Positions 18,333-26,708 of a stretch of 45,144 bases of DNA are shown here, in pieces. How positions within the stretch are numbered: position 1 is the first letter of the stretch; every line of letters begins with the position of its first letter. The stretch is from an uncultured Lachnospiraceae bacterium. Its GTDB lineage: Bacteria; Bacillota; Clostridia; Lachnospirales; Lachnospiraceae. The notes under the pieces are model-generated. The model had not been told where the DNA came from. It did no database searches and saw only the letters and a list, made by a program, of their open reading frames with translations. The stretch spans positions 1 to 45,144 of the forward strand of contig CANQSK010000006.1 in the NCBI GenBank assembly GCA_947626475.1. Direction: 5' to 3'. The position numbers were made by a program, and so were the translations under genes.

Positions 18333-18370
18333 ATAAATCAGATACCATACAGAAAAAGGAACGCCCGTCT

Positions 18371-19501
18371 ATGGAAATACGTATTATTACCGAACCGGAG
18401 TATCGCAATTCTTTCTGGTGCACAGAGACTCTTAAGGGAATTTATAACCAGGCCTATCTCAAAAAAATCCGTCTGATCGAGGTTCAGGAATCCGATCTGA
18501 ATCAGCGGAAAGAGCATCCGGCCAAAAGGGTTGTCACTATCATAGGCACTTCCATCAACTGGATCAATCGGATTTCCGCTTTTGTTCAGGAAAGGGGATA
18601 TCTGTGTCTTCTGGTAACGGGAGATCAGGATACCGGCTCAGTCAACCGAACCAACAGCCTTCTGCTGGACTATCAGGGAAGCATGCATGCTCTTCTCTCT
18701 CATCTGAAAAACCGTGGCGATCAGAAGGTGGCTCTGTTCGGAGTGAATCCCAGTTCCTATGCGGACACGATCAAAAAGAACTGTTTTCCGCAGAAAAAAG
18801 ATATCTACTATAATTACGGATCCATTGTCACTTCAACCAATCAGATCTGGAGCCGGATTGATAATTATACCGCCGTCATCTGTGTCAATGACACGGTCGC
18901 CATCCATCTGCTCCGTTTTTTGCTGGAAAAGGGCGTTCGCATCCCGGAAAATCTGCGGCTGATCAGTTTTGGCGACTCCTTTCTGTCCAGACTCATGTCC
19001 CCCTCCATCACCAGTGTCGAACAGGATTTCCGTATGCTTGGCGCGCAGGCAGTTCAGGTCTGCTCATTTCTGGAAAAAAATCCGCAGCTGGTTATCAACG
19101 CGTTTATTAAATGCCCGCTGCGGATTCGTGAATCTACTTATGTAGAGAATATTATTCCTCCAAAAAACATATGGGAACCGGAATCTCCGGATATTAATTT
19201 CTATCATGACGAATCCATCGCTACGATTCAGGCGCTGGACCGGCTTTTAGTAGAAAGCGACGACCTGGATATCCAGATTCTGAAGTGCCTTCTGAACGGA
19301 AGTACCCAGGAAAAGACCGCTGAGACTCTGAATCTGTCCCTGTCCTCACTCCGCTACCGCATCCGCAAGCTGCGCTCACATTTTCCTGATTCCCCGAAAG
19401 ATGCCATGCTTGCTACCATCAGGAAATACCTCTCTTATGACGCCCTGGAACAGGCGCTGCTGATCAAGCGGCAGGAGCATCAAAACGCCGGCATTTCCTG
19501 A
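18371..19501 (+). CDS. Transcriptional regulator: LacI-like sugar-sensor domain with C-terminal helix-turn-helix
   Basis: LacI effector-domain features (DYQGSMHALLSHLKNRGDQKVALFG, AVICVNDTVAIHLLRFLLEKGVRIPENLRLISFGDS); C-terminal HTH LDIQILKCLLNGSTQEKTAETLNLSLSSLRYRIRKLRSHF; no N-terminal LacI HTH. Confidence 0.8.
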   Translation: MEIRIITEPEYRNSFWCTETLKGIYNQAYLKKIRLIEVQESDLNQRKEHPAKRVVTIIGTSINWINRISAFVQERGYLCLLVTGDQDTGSVNRTNSLLLDYQGSMHALLSHLKNRGDQKVALFGVNPSSYADTIKKNCFPQKKDIYYNYGSIVTSTNQIWSRIDNYTAVICVNDTVAIHLLRFLLEKGVRIPENLRLISFGDSFLSRLMSPSITSVEQDFRMLGAQAVQVCSFLEKNPQLVINAFIKCPLRIRESTYVENIIPPKNIWEPESPDINFYHDESIATIQALDRLLVESDDLDIQILKCLLNGSTQEKTAETLNLSLSSLRYRIRKLRSHFPDSPKDAMLATIRKYLSYDALEQALLIKRQEHQNAGIS

Positions 19502-19520
19502 CCGGAATTTTTTTGTGGCG

Positions 19521-20453
19521 TTACTCTATGGGGCCGATACTCATATTAGTCTCATAGACCCTTATTTCTCCCGGAGCCAGATAGTCAAATCCCTGCTGAT
19601 TCCGGTCAAAAGGCGCGTTAGGACAGTTGGAAAGCCAGCTCTGTGGCTCCACACAGAGAAAATCATTGTGTCCGCCATTATACACCATCCAATAACGGTA
19701 AGTGCTGCCTGCGGTATATCGGACCGTAACACCGGCCGCCGGATCTGTCAGCTGCATCTCCTGCCGCTTTCCCATACGAAACAGGCGGCTGACCGTATGC
19801 TCAGAGGGAAAATATCTTCCGTCTGCCATCTCCTGTTTGTCCGGATATATCTGCCACACCCGGCCATCCGGAAGAAATGTCTTTTCATTCCTCCCATATT
19901 CCAGTTCCGTATCCAGTCTGAGGCGTACCTTTTCTGCCTTTCCTGACTTCGTAAAGGGCAGGCGGAACGTGGTATGAAACGCCAGCGCCACCGGCATATT
20001 CTGCCCGGAATCATTCACAAACTCTGCCCGCTGATAAAGTCCAGCAGCCGAAAGCCTACATTGAACCGTCAGAGTAAAAGCATGGGGAAATGTGAGGTAA
20101 GGATTCTCCTCCGTCGCCCTGTAACGGAGAACTGCCTCTTCTCTGCTTTGTGTTTCTGTCTCAAAAGGCGTTTCATGAAGCGTTCCGTGGAGGAAGCATC
20201 CGGTAGCCCCTTCATTGATCGGAAACCGATATTCTCTCCCTTCAAACTCAAAACATCCGCCTGATATTCGATTGGGAAAAAACAGAATCGGAGTTCCCCA
20301 CAAAAACCTGCCTGCCTTATAATCATCCGCTCCGGACGGCGTTCTCAGAGCTTCCGCCCCAAAACGTGACAGCCGGATGCAGCTTCCTCCTCTTTCCGGA
20401 AGAATCCAGGCCGTATATCCGCCTGATTTCAGCTCAATTATTTTATTTTCCAT
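19521..20453 (-). CDS. Aldose 1-epimerase-like protein
   Basis: WGTPILFFPNRISGGCFEFEGREYRFPINEG...GCFLHGTL, FVCVEPQSWLSNCPN-type C-terminus; ATG 20453 with aaggag RBS. Confidence 0.85.
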   Translation of the reverse strand: MENKIIELKSGGYTAWILPERGGSCIRLSRFGAEALRTPSGADDYKAGRFLWGTPILFFPNRISGGCFEFEGREYRFPINEGATGCFLHGTLHETPFETETQSREEAVLRYRATEENPYLTFPHAFTLTVQCRLSAAGLYQRAEFVNDSGQNMPVALAFHTTFRLPFTKSGKAEKVRLRLDTELEYGRNEKTFLPDGRVWQIYPDKQEMADGRYFPSEHTVSRLFRMGKRQEMQLTDPAAGVTVRYTAGSTYRYWMVYNGGHNDFLCVEPQSWLSNCPNAPFDRNQQGFDYLAPGEIRVYETNMSIGPIE

Positions 20454-20455
20454 TT

Positions 20456-21295
20456 TTACAGCTCCTTTTCCTGGTCGGCCATCCTGCACAGCTGACAGAT
20501 CAGCTCTGCCTCGCGTATATCCCGGGGTTTTAAATCCGATCCGTAAAAACCGGGGATCAGCCTGCCGTTAAAGCACCCTATTTTCTCCAGAAAAAACAAT
20601 GGAAATAATTCCAGGAACAGACCCTTCTCGCCCATCCTGCCGGATTCTGTCCCTGTCAGCCACCGGGTGTTCACAACCGGCCTGCCCCAAACCTTCAGAT
20701 TCCAGATTGCCATTACATTCTCAAGATAGGTACCGGCACTTTGACAGCCTGTCATATCTGAATTTTTCCATGCGTATTCCGCCGCTTCTGCAAATCTCTT
20801 CTCCGGTTTTCCCGTTACAGTCATCACAGCGGAGGTATTCGGCTGAATGGGATTAACCTCCCACGCCGTCTCATAGAGATGTCTCAGATACGGCACAGGG
20901 TTTGTTTCTATTCCATTTCCGCCGGATGTTTCCCACAAATTCCAGGCAAGCACCCGGTCATCCTGCCGGTATTTCTGCATGATTTCCCCAGCCCACCGGC
21001 TGACAGCCCCCGCATCCGGGAAATTCTCTTTCAGGAGCAGTTCGTCCCTGCCAAGAATCAGCAGCGCACCCATTCCATATCCATGAATCAGTCCCAGATG
21101 CTTCTCCAGCCGTTCCATAAAGCTTCGCCGGTTTTCTTTCCATTCCGCATATTCCAGATTCAGGCGGACTGCGTTAAAACCTGCATCCTCCGCCAGCTTC
21201 AGTTCTTCTTCGCTTTCAGAAAAATCGCATCCGCGAATCCAGGGTTTCCTGTCATACCAGTCCCAGATCCGCTCCCTTGACCATTGTCCGGACAT
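20456..21295 (-). CDS. GH5-like TIM-barrel protein, possibly catalytically degenerate
   Basis: KPWIRGCDFSESEEELKLAEDAGFNAVRLNLEYAEW, DDRVLAWNLWETSGGN, GRPVVNTRWLTG. Confidence 0.6.
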   Translation of the reverse strand: MSGQWSRERIWDWYDRKPWIRGCDFSESEEELKLAEDAGFNAVRLNLEYAEWKENRRSFMERLEKHLGLIHGYGMGALLILGRDELLLKENFPDAGAVSRWAGEIMQKYRQDDRVLAWNLWETSGGNGIETNPVPYLRHLYETAWEVNPIQPNTSAVMTVTGKPEKRFAEAAEYAWKNSDMTGCQSAGTYLENVMAIWNLKVWGRPVVNTRWLTGTESGRMGEKGLFLELFPLFFLEKIGCFNGRLIPGFYGSDLKPRDIREAELICQLCRMADQEKEL

Positions 21296-21337
21296 ACTTT
21301 TTCCGCCCCTTTCCGCACATTTCCGTTTCCGAAGCCG

Positions 21338-23419
21338 TCAGGAAGCTGACGGCGGCAGAGTCCCTGCCTCCTGGGCCGCAAAGAATTTGTCCGGATAGAT
21401 ATTTTCAGCTGCGCTCTCATCTCTCTCCGACACCATAAGTCTGTAATCTTCCTCATCATAAATGTCAAAGCGCATCTCATCCGGCGCAAGCGCCTCACCG
21501 CAGGCCGCAGTCTGAGAATCGGAAGCGTTATACAGAATGCGAAGAATATGTTTTCCTGAACGGTCCCGATACTCCCCTCTCTTCACATAATAAGGCAGCG
21601 GACTTACGTCTATCACTGTGTAAGTCCCCAGCAGCATAAAGTCCCTGTATTTCTCCAAAACGGACGTATAGTATTTCACTATTTCCGCATACTTCGGGCT
21701 CCGGTCCAGATCTGCCCGGCATACATAGAGCTCCGCGTCGATCCGGACACCCGCCGTCAGGGCGCATTTCAGCCTGCGGGCAAAATCTCCCTCCTCATGC
21801 CGGATTCCCCGGTCTGTGGTGACAACCTCCGGAAACGTATATCGGAAAAGCTGAGGAAACGCGTTTCCGTCTACCCGGAAATCCACGTTGATTAATCCGT
21901 GGATAAACTGCATGTAAGACGCCGCGATATCAGTCACTATCTCTGTGGCCAGAACCTTATTTTCCCTCCTGCAGTACTCCTCCGCCTCCTCAAAGAATTT
22001 CCGGTGGCCAATCCATTCCTCATCTACCCGAGGTCCATGTTCATGCCTCTCATTAAAGCACGGCTGGTATGGGCAGGCTCCGTAACAGTCCACAAACAGA
22101 CAATCCGGGTCAAGTTCCCGCATCTGACGGAGCACGGACATCAACTCCTCTCTCCACCTTTTCGCTCCGGAACAGCTTAAAGGAAACTGCTTCTTTCCGT
22201 AAGCGAAACGGTATTCTCCATGTCCGGGATAACCGAAGCCGGGCCGCACCTCATTGCCGTTGATATCCAGAATCCGCACTTCTTCCCCGTATTTTTCATA
22301 GAACGGATTTTTCGGATCCATAAAATGGGCATTGCATTCCAATATGACGCGTCCGCCCATCTTCTGCACCTTTCGGATGTTCTCCCTCAGAACATCGAAT
22401 CCTCCGGGATAAGGTTCCTCATAGGTGGGATAATTCCGGTCCATTCCGTCTTTCCACCATCCAAACAGAAACAGCGTATGAAGTCCGTATTTTGCCCCGA
22501 TCTCATACAGCCTGGGCAGATCTTCTGCCTTATAGTAATCTTCTCCATATTGAGAACGCATGATAATCCGCTGCCATCCGGTCATTTCCGCGACCCATCC
22601 GGCCTTCGGCGGTACCCGATAGAAGCTTTTATCCGCCCATGCGCGGTAGCAGTCCGCCCCGGCGCGCCAGTCTCCGTCCAGAATCCCTACGACGCCTGCC
22701 GGCAGCTTCAGCTTTTCCCCCGGACGGGCCATAGGAAAATGGTCGATTCCCAGCATAAGATTCAGAGGCTCCCTGTGAATCCTCTGCCGCACTGTGAGGA
22801 AGCAATGGCGCATCTCTTCATCATATCTGGCCATATAGAGGAAATGCCTCCCTGACTCAATTCCAAACCAGCTCATCGCCGCCCTCGGGTAATGCAGATG
22901 CCAGTATATCTCATATTCATTGTGAGCGTAATAATCTCCGGTCATATTCTCAAGCACTTTCCAGGGATTGGGAACCCTGCTGCCCAGACCATTTGGCATA
23001 TAAAGAATATCATTCTCCTTTGGCCCGCAAAGCTGCTGAAAATCCGCAAGAGGACAGAAGCACTCATTGACCCTGACCCCGGACTCATGGTTTTCCAGAT
23101 ACGGTTCAAACCGCAGAAGTCCCAATTCCTCCGTGATCCTGATCTCCAAAAGGATACGGTACTCGTCTCCGTATTCCGATATTACCTGTGTGTACCGGAT
23201 CAAAAGACCTTCCTCTGTCTCCGAGACGATCCCTTTCTGTTTCCCGGAAAACACCGGTATCTCCGTGCGTAATTCATCGTCCAGAATCAGCCGCCAGAAG
23301 TCAGTATTTTCTGCATGCGTCTCCGGGTTTCCCCCAACAATAAACCTTGCCTGTCCGGCATCCTCACAAATTGAGAAGCTTAAATTTTTTGTATTTAATC
23401 TGAACTCCATCTTGTTCAT
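21338..23419 (-). CDS. DUF6259-like putative glycoside hydrolase
   Basis: N-terminal beta-rich region, then TIM-barrel-like LFLFGWWKDGMDRNYPTYEEPYPGGFDVLRENIRKVQKMGGRVILECNAHFMDPKNPFY, DCLFVDCYGACPYQPC. Confidence 0.65.
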   Translation of the reverse strand: MNKMEFRLNTKNLSFSICEDAGQARFIVGGNPETHAENTDFWRLILDDELRTEIPVFSGKQKGIVSETEEGLLIRYTQVISEYGDEYRILLEIRITEELGLLRFEPYLENHESGVRVNECFCPLADFQQLCGPKENDILYMPNGLGSRVPNPWKVLENMTGDYYAHNEYEIYWHLHYPRAAMSWFGIESGRHFLYMARYDEEMRHCFLTVRQRIHREPLNLMLGIDHFPMARPGEKLKLPAGVVGILDGDWRAGADCYRAWADKSFYRVPPKAGWVAEMTGWQRIIMRSQYGEDYYKAEDLPRLYEIGAKYGLHTLFLFGWWKDGMDRNYPTYEEPYPGGFDVLRENIRKVQKMGGRVILECNAHFMDPKNPFYEKYGEEVRILDINGNEVRPGFGYPGHGEYRFAYGKKQFPLSCSGAKRWREELMSVLRQMRELDPDCLFVDCYGACPYQPCFNERHEHGPRVDEEWIGHRKFFEEAEEYCRRENKVLATEIVTDIAASYMQFIHGLINVDFRVDGNAFPQLFRYTFPEVVTTDRGIRHEEGDFARRLKCALTAGVRIDAELYVCRADLDRSPKYAEIVKYYTSVLEKYRDFMLLGTYTVIDVSPLPYYVKRGEYRDRSGKHILRILYNASDSQTAACGEALAPDEMRFDIYDEEDYRLMVSERDESAAENIYPDKFFAAQEAGTLPPSAS

Positions 23420-23426
23420 CCTCCTT

Positions 23427-24263
23427 TTATCCCTTCACCGCGCTGTCCAGCTGGCTCCCGATAATCTGTTTCTGAAGAAGAAAATAAAGGAGCAGCATTG
23501 GCGCGATCATAATCATACAGCTTGCAAATGCCAGAGGAATATCGGCAACAGCGTTAGAAGAAGCAAATATCTTCCTGACAAAGAGAAGCACTGTATACTT
23601 GTCTGCTTTCGTCAGCAGATATAAGGGCATCAGATAGCTGTTAAAACTGACGATCAAAAGGGAAATGATCCTGGTCACCGTGATCGCTTTCATCTGGGGC
23701 AGTATGATCTGAAAATAGGTACGGATAACTCCCGCACCGTCAATAGCCGCGGCATCATCCAAATCCACCGGAATCATGGTGGAAAATGTGGTATAGAAAA
23801 ACATGGCCCCCGTCATGGAGGTTCCTGCCTCCAGAAGAGCAAGACCTACAAGACTGTTGGTAAGATGAAGTTTGGTCATCAATGAATATGTTCCCACCAA
23901 AAGGGCTGTTCCGGGCAGCATCATCACCAAAATGTTGAAAGACCGGATCATATTCACAATCCGTCCCTGCGACCTCGCCAGTCCGTATCCTGCAATGCTG
24001 GCAATGGGAATCTGAAAAAGCACATCCAGCAAAAATACAGCGCATGTATTGCGGAGCGCCTTCCAAAACAGCGGATTTTCAAGTATTTCCCTGTAATTAT
24101 CCGGAATAGGATTCTTCGTGGGTATCAGCCGCGAGCTTAAATCTGTAAACTCCCGCAGCGACACATTAACCAGCACATACAACGGAAAAAAGAACACCAG
24201 TATAATTGCGGCGCACAACAGCGCCAGCGCTGCTTTTTCATATATCCTACGTTTCTTTTTCAT
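23427..24263 (-). CDS. Carbohydrate ABC transporter permease (MalG-like)
   Basis: VDLDDAAAIDGAGVIRTYFQIILPQMKA EAA motif; ATG 24263 overlapping the upstream stop (ATGA). Confidence 0.9.
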   Translation of the reverse strand: MKKKRRIYEKAALALLCAAIILVFFFPLYVLVNVSLREFTDLSSRLIPTKNPIPDNYREILENPLFWKALRNTCAVFLLDVLFQIPIASIAGYGLARSQGRIVNMIRSFNILVMMLPGTALLVGTYSLMTKLHLTNSLVGLALLEAGTSMTGAMFFYTTFSTMIPVDLDDAAAIDGAGVIRTYFQIILPQMKAITVTRIISLLIVSFNSYLMPLYLLTKADKYTVLLFVRKIFASSNAVADIPLAFASCMIMIAPMLLLYFLLQKQIIGSQLDSAVKG

Positions 24264-25132
24264 AAATTGATCTCCCTGCTTTTCAGCCATTTATTAATTG
24301 GCATGGCGATCAGCATAATAAAGAAAAACATAAATACGCCGACCGCTCCGGCATAACCTGCTTTCTCATCATTAAAATACAGCAGCTGAATGTACTGAGC
24401 CAGCGACATCGTCTGGCGGTCCGGTCCGCCTCCGGTCAGTCCTGTAACCATCTCATAAATTTTCAGACCATTTATCAGGTTCGTAACGATTCCTGTTGTG
24501 ATGGACGGAATCAGCAGCGGCAGCTTCACATGGAAAAACAGCTGAATCGGACCGGCACCGTCTATAACGCCCGCCTCGATATAAGATGACGATATGCCTT
24601 GCAGGCCGGCCAGGTAGATCAGCATGCACAAACCCAGATACTGCCAGCTGTTAATCAGCGTGATCAACAGAATCCCTATCCAGGAATTACCAAGCCAGTT
24701 TACCGGCCCTCTTCCAAAAATAGCTAAAATATCGTTTGCCACCCCGTTGTCAAAGGAAAAGAGATAGGACATGACTTTTCCCATGATAAACGCGGAAATC
24801 ATAACCGGCATATAGATAACGGCCCTCATCACACCCCGTCCGCGGAACCGGCGGTTCACCAGAAGCGCTGCCGCCAGACCCAGAATATTCTGCAGGACGC
24901 AGCTTCCGATTCCATAAATCAAAGTATTGACCGTAGTTCTCCCCAGCCGTTTGTCAGACAACAGGGAAATGAAATTCTTCATACCTACAAATTTCATATT
25001 CTGGCTGTATCCGTTCCAGGTGAAAAACGCCAGACGGACACTGTTCATCAGCGGAATCAGCACGAAAAAACCAATCATCAGAAGCCCCGGAACGGTCAGA
25101 TACAGAAGATGTCTTTTTCTTCTTTTCAGCAA
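24260..25132 (-). CDS. Carbohydrate ABC transporter permease (MalF-like)
   Basis: SSYIEAGVIDGAGPIQLFFHVKLPLLIPSITTGIV; GGGAGG RBS suggests a TTG start at 25132 (an in-frame ATG at 25147 contains the RBS). Confidence 0.88.
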   Translation of the reverse strand: MLKRRKRHLLYLTVPGLLMIGFFVLIPLMNSVRLAFFTWNGYSQNMKFVGMKNFISLLSDKRLGRTTVNTLIYGIGSCVLQNILGLAAALLVNRRFRGRGVMRAVIYMPVMISAFIMGKVMSYLFSFDNGVANDILAIFGRGPVNWLGNSWIGILLITLINSWQYLGLCMLIYLAGLQGISSSYIEAGVIDGAGPIQLFFHVKLPLLIPSITTGIVTNLINGLKIYEMVTGLTGGGPDRQTMSLAQYIQLLYFNDEKAGYAGAVGVFMFFFIMLIAMPINKWLKSREINL

Positions 25133-25283
25133 AATAATACCTCCCATCGTTATTGAGTCCTGTGATACATTATCTAATTGGAAGGAAGCGGCAGACCGCA
25201 TCTGCCGCTTTCCCAGTTATATCAGCATACAGAAAATCCGACTGCCGCAGGCTTTTTTCTCAGACAGCGCTGAAGAAAAACAT

Positions 25284-26681
25284 TTACTCACCGTATGCCG
25301 CTTCGTACCGTTCATCGTAAGCTTCCTTCAGAAAATCTTTGATCGCGGTTATATTTTCCGGAGAATGGTCGGTAAACAGCTTTCCCGCAGCTTCCCCAAA
25401 GGTGCCCCACATACCTAACGCTCCAAGATATTCTCTGCTCCACATATTATTATAGACCAGATCCGGATACCGCTCCATCATATCTTCCACTGCCTGCACC
25501 GGCATAGTCTTTTCAAAAGCACAATCCGTCAGAGTAGGAATTCCGCCTTTTACTGATACAATGCGGCCGCTGTTTTCCGGCCTTGCGAGGAATTCCAGCC
25601 ATGCCCGGCATGTTTCCGGCTGCTCCGTATCCTTCCATATTCCAACAGCGTAATCCTCGCCTCCCACACAATACTGCTTCGCGTCCTCACTTACCGCAGG
25701 ACAGGGAATCATTACATACTCATTGTCAGGATTTAACTCAACCAATGACATAAAACGCGGAGTTGTTCTCGCAAACAGGAACACTGACTTGCCGGAGGCA
25801 ACACGCTCCAGAGAATCCGCGATCGTAATGGTTGACGCATCCTCCCAGAAAGCTCCCATATCCAGCAGATCCGCATAGAACTGCAGAAGCGGGACAAATG
25901 ATTCCCAATCCCAGGTTCCGTTCAGGATGCTCTCTCCATCCTGAGCCGGAGCATCCGGATAACAGGTATAGATACCCGCAAACTGTCCAAACAGGTCCGC
26001 CGCGGCATCATCTGCCATCGGAACGAGCCCTGCGTCAATAATAGTCTGACAGGCCTCCTTGAAATCATCCACCGTCCTGATCGCATACACATCCACTCCT
26101 GCCGCATCCGCCGCAGTCTTATTGCAGATAGTCGCAGCTACCGCTGAATTGATCATAAGCGCATAGGCTTCATCGCCTCCTCCGGTCAAAATACCTTTGG
26201 CAAGATCGGTCTCTTTGTCATACCATTCCTCATTATTAACCGGCATCAGATATTCCCCATAGGTCACTTTGGATTCTCCGTGTGTCTCCCACACATCAGG
26301 GAAGTCATTGGCGGCTATACGGGTCTTCATCATACTGTTATAATCATTGATCGGGTACTCCGTCAGTGTAATAGTAGCCCCTGTCTCAGCCTCGAATTCC
26401 GCGATCAGTTCCTTCAGCACATCAATACCTGTGTCTGCCGCCATTCTCGTTGTCATCTCAATGTTGGTTCCCGCGATGGACGGCTCTTCCTTCTCCGCCT
26501 GTTCCGCTTCCGTACCGGCTGCGGAATCCGCCTTTGTATCAGCCTGCGTCTGCTCTGCCTGACTGGCAGGCGCATCCGAAGCCGCGTCATTCCCGGAAGA
26601 ACTTCCTCCGCATCCGTACAGTGACAGGATCATACCTGCAGAAAGCCCCAATGCTAACCATCTTTTACTTCTGTTTTTCAT
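25284..26681 (-). CDS. ABC transporter solute-binding lipoprotein
   Basis: LGLSAGMILSLYGCGGSSSG lipobox; SBP body FPDVWETHGESKVTYGEYLMPV, GMWGTFGEAAGKLF. Confidence 0.92.
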   Translation of the reverse strand: MKNRSKRWLALGLSAGMILSLYGCGGSSSGNDAASDAPASQAEQTQADTKADSAAGTEAEQAEKEEPSIAGTNIEMTTRMAADTGIDVLKELIAEFEAETGATITLTEYPINDYNSMMKTRIAANDFPDVWETHGESKVTYGEYLMPVNNEEWYDKETDLAKGILTGGGDEAYALMINSAVAATICNKTAADAAGVDVYAIRTVDDFKEACQTIIDAGLVPMADDAAADLFGQFAGIYTCYPDAPAQDGESILNGTWDWESFVPLLQFYADLLDMGAFWEDASTITIADSLERVASGKSVFLFARTTPRFMSLVELNPDNEYVMIPCPAVSEDAKQYCVGGEDYAVGIWKDTEQPETCRAWLEFLARPENSGRIVSVKGGIPTLTDCAFEKTMPVQAVEDMMERYPDLVYNNMWSREYLGALGMWGTFGEAAGKLFTDHSPENITAIKDFLKEAYDERYEAAYGE

Positions 26682-26708
26682 CGTTTCTCCTCCTTTATAT
26701 GAAAAATA

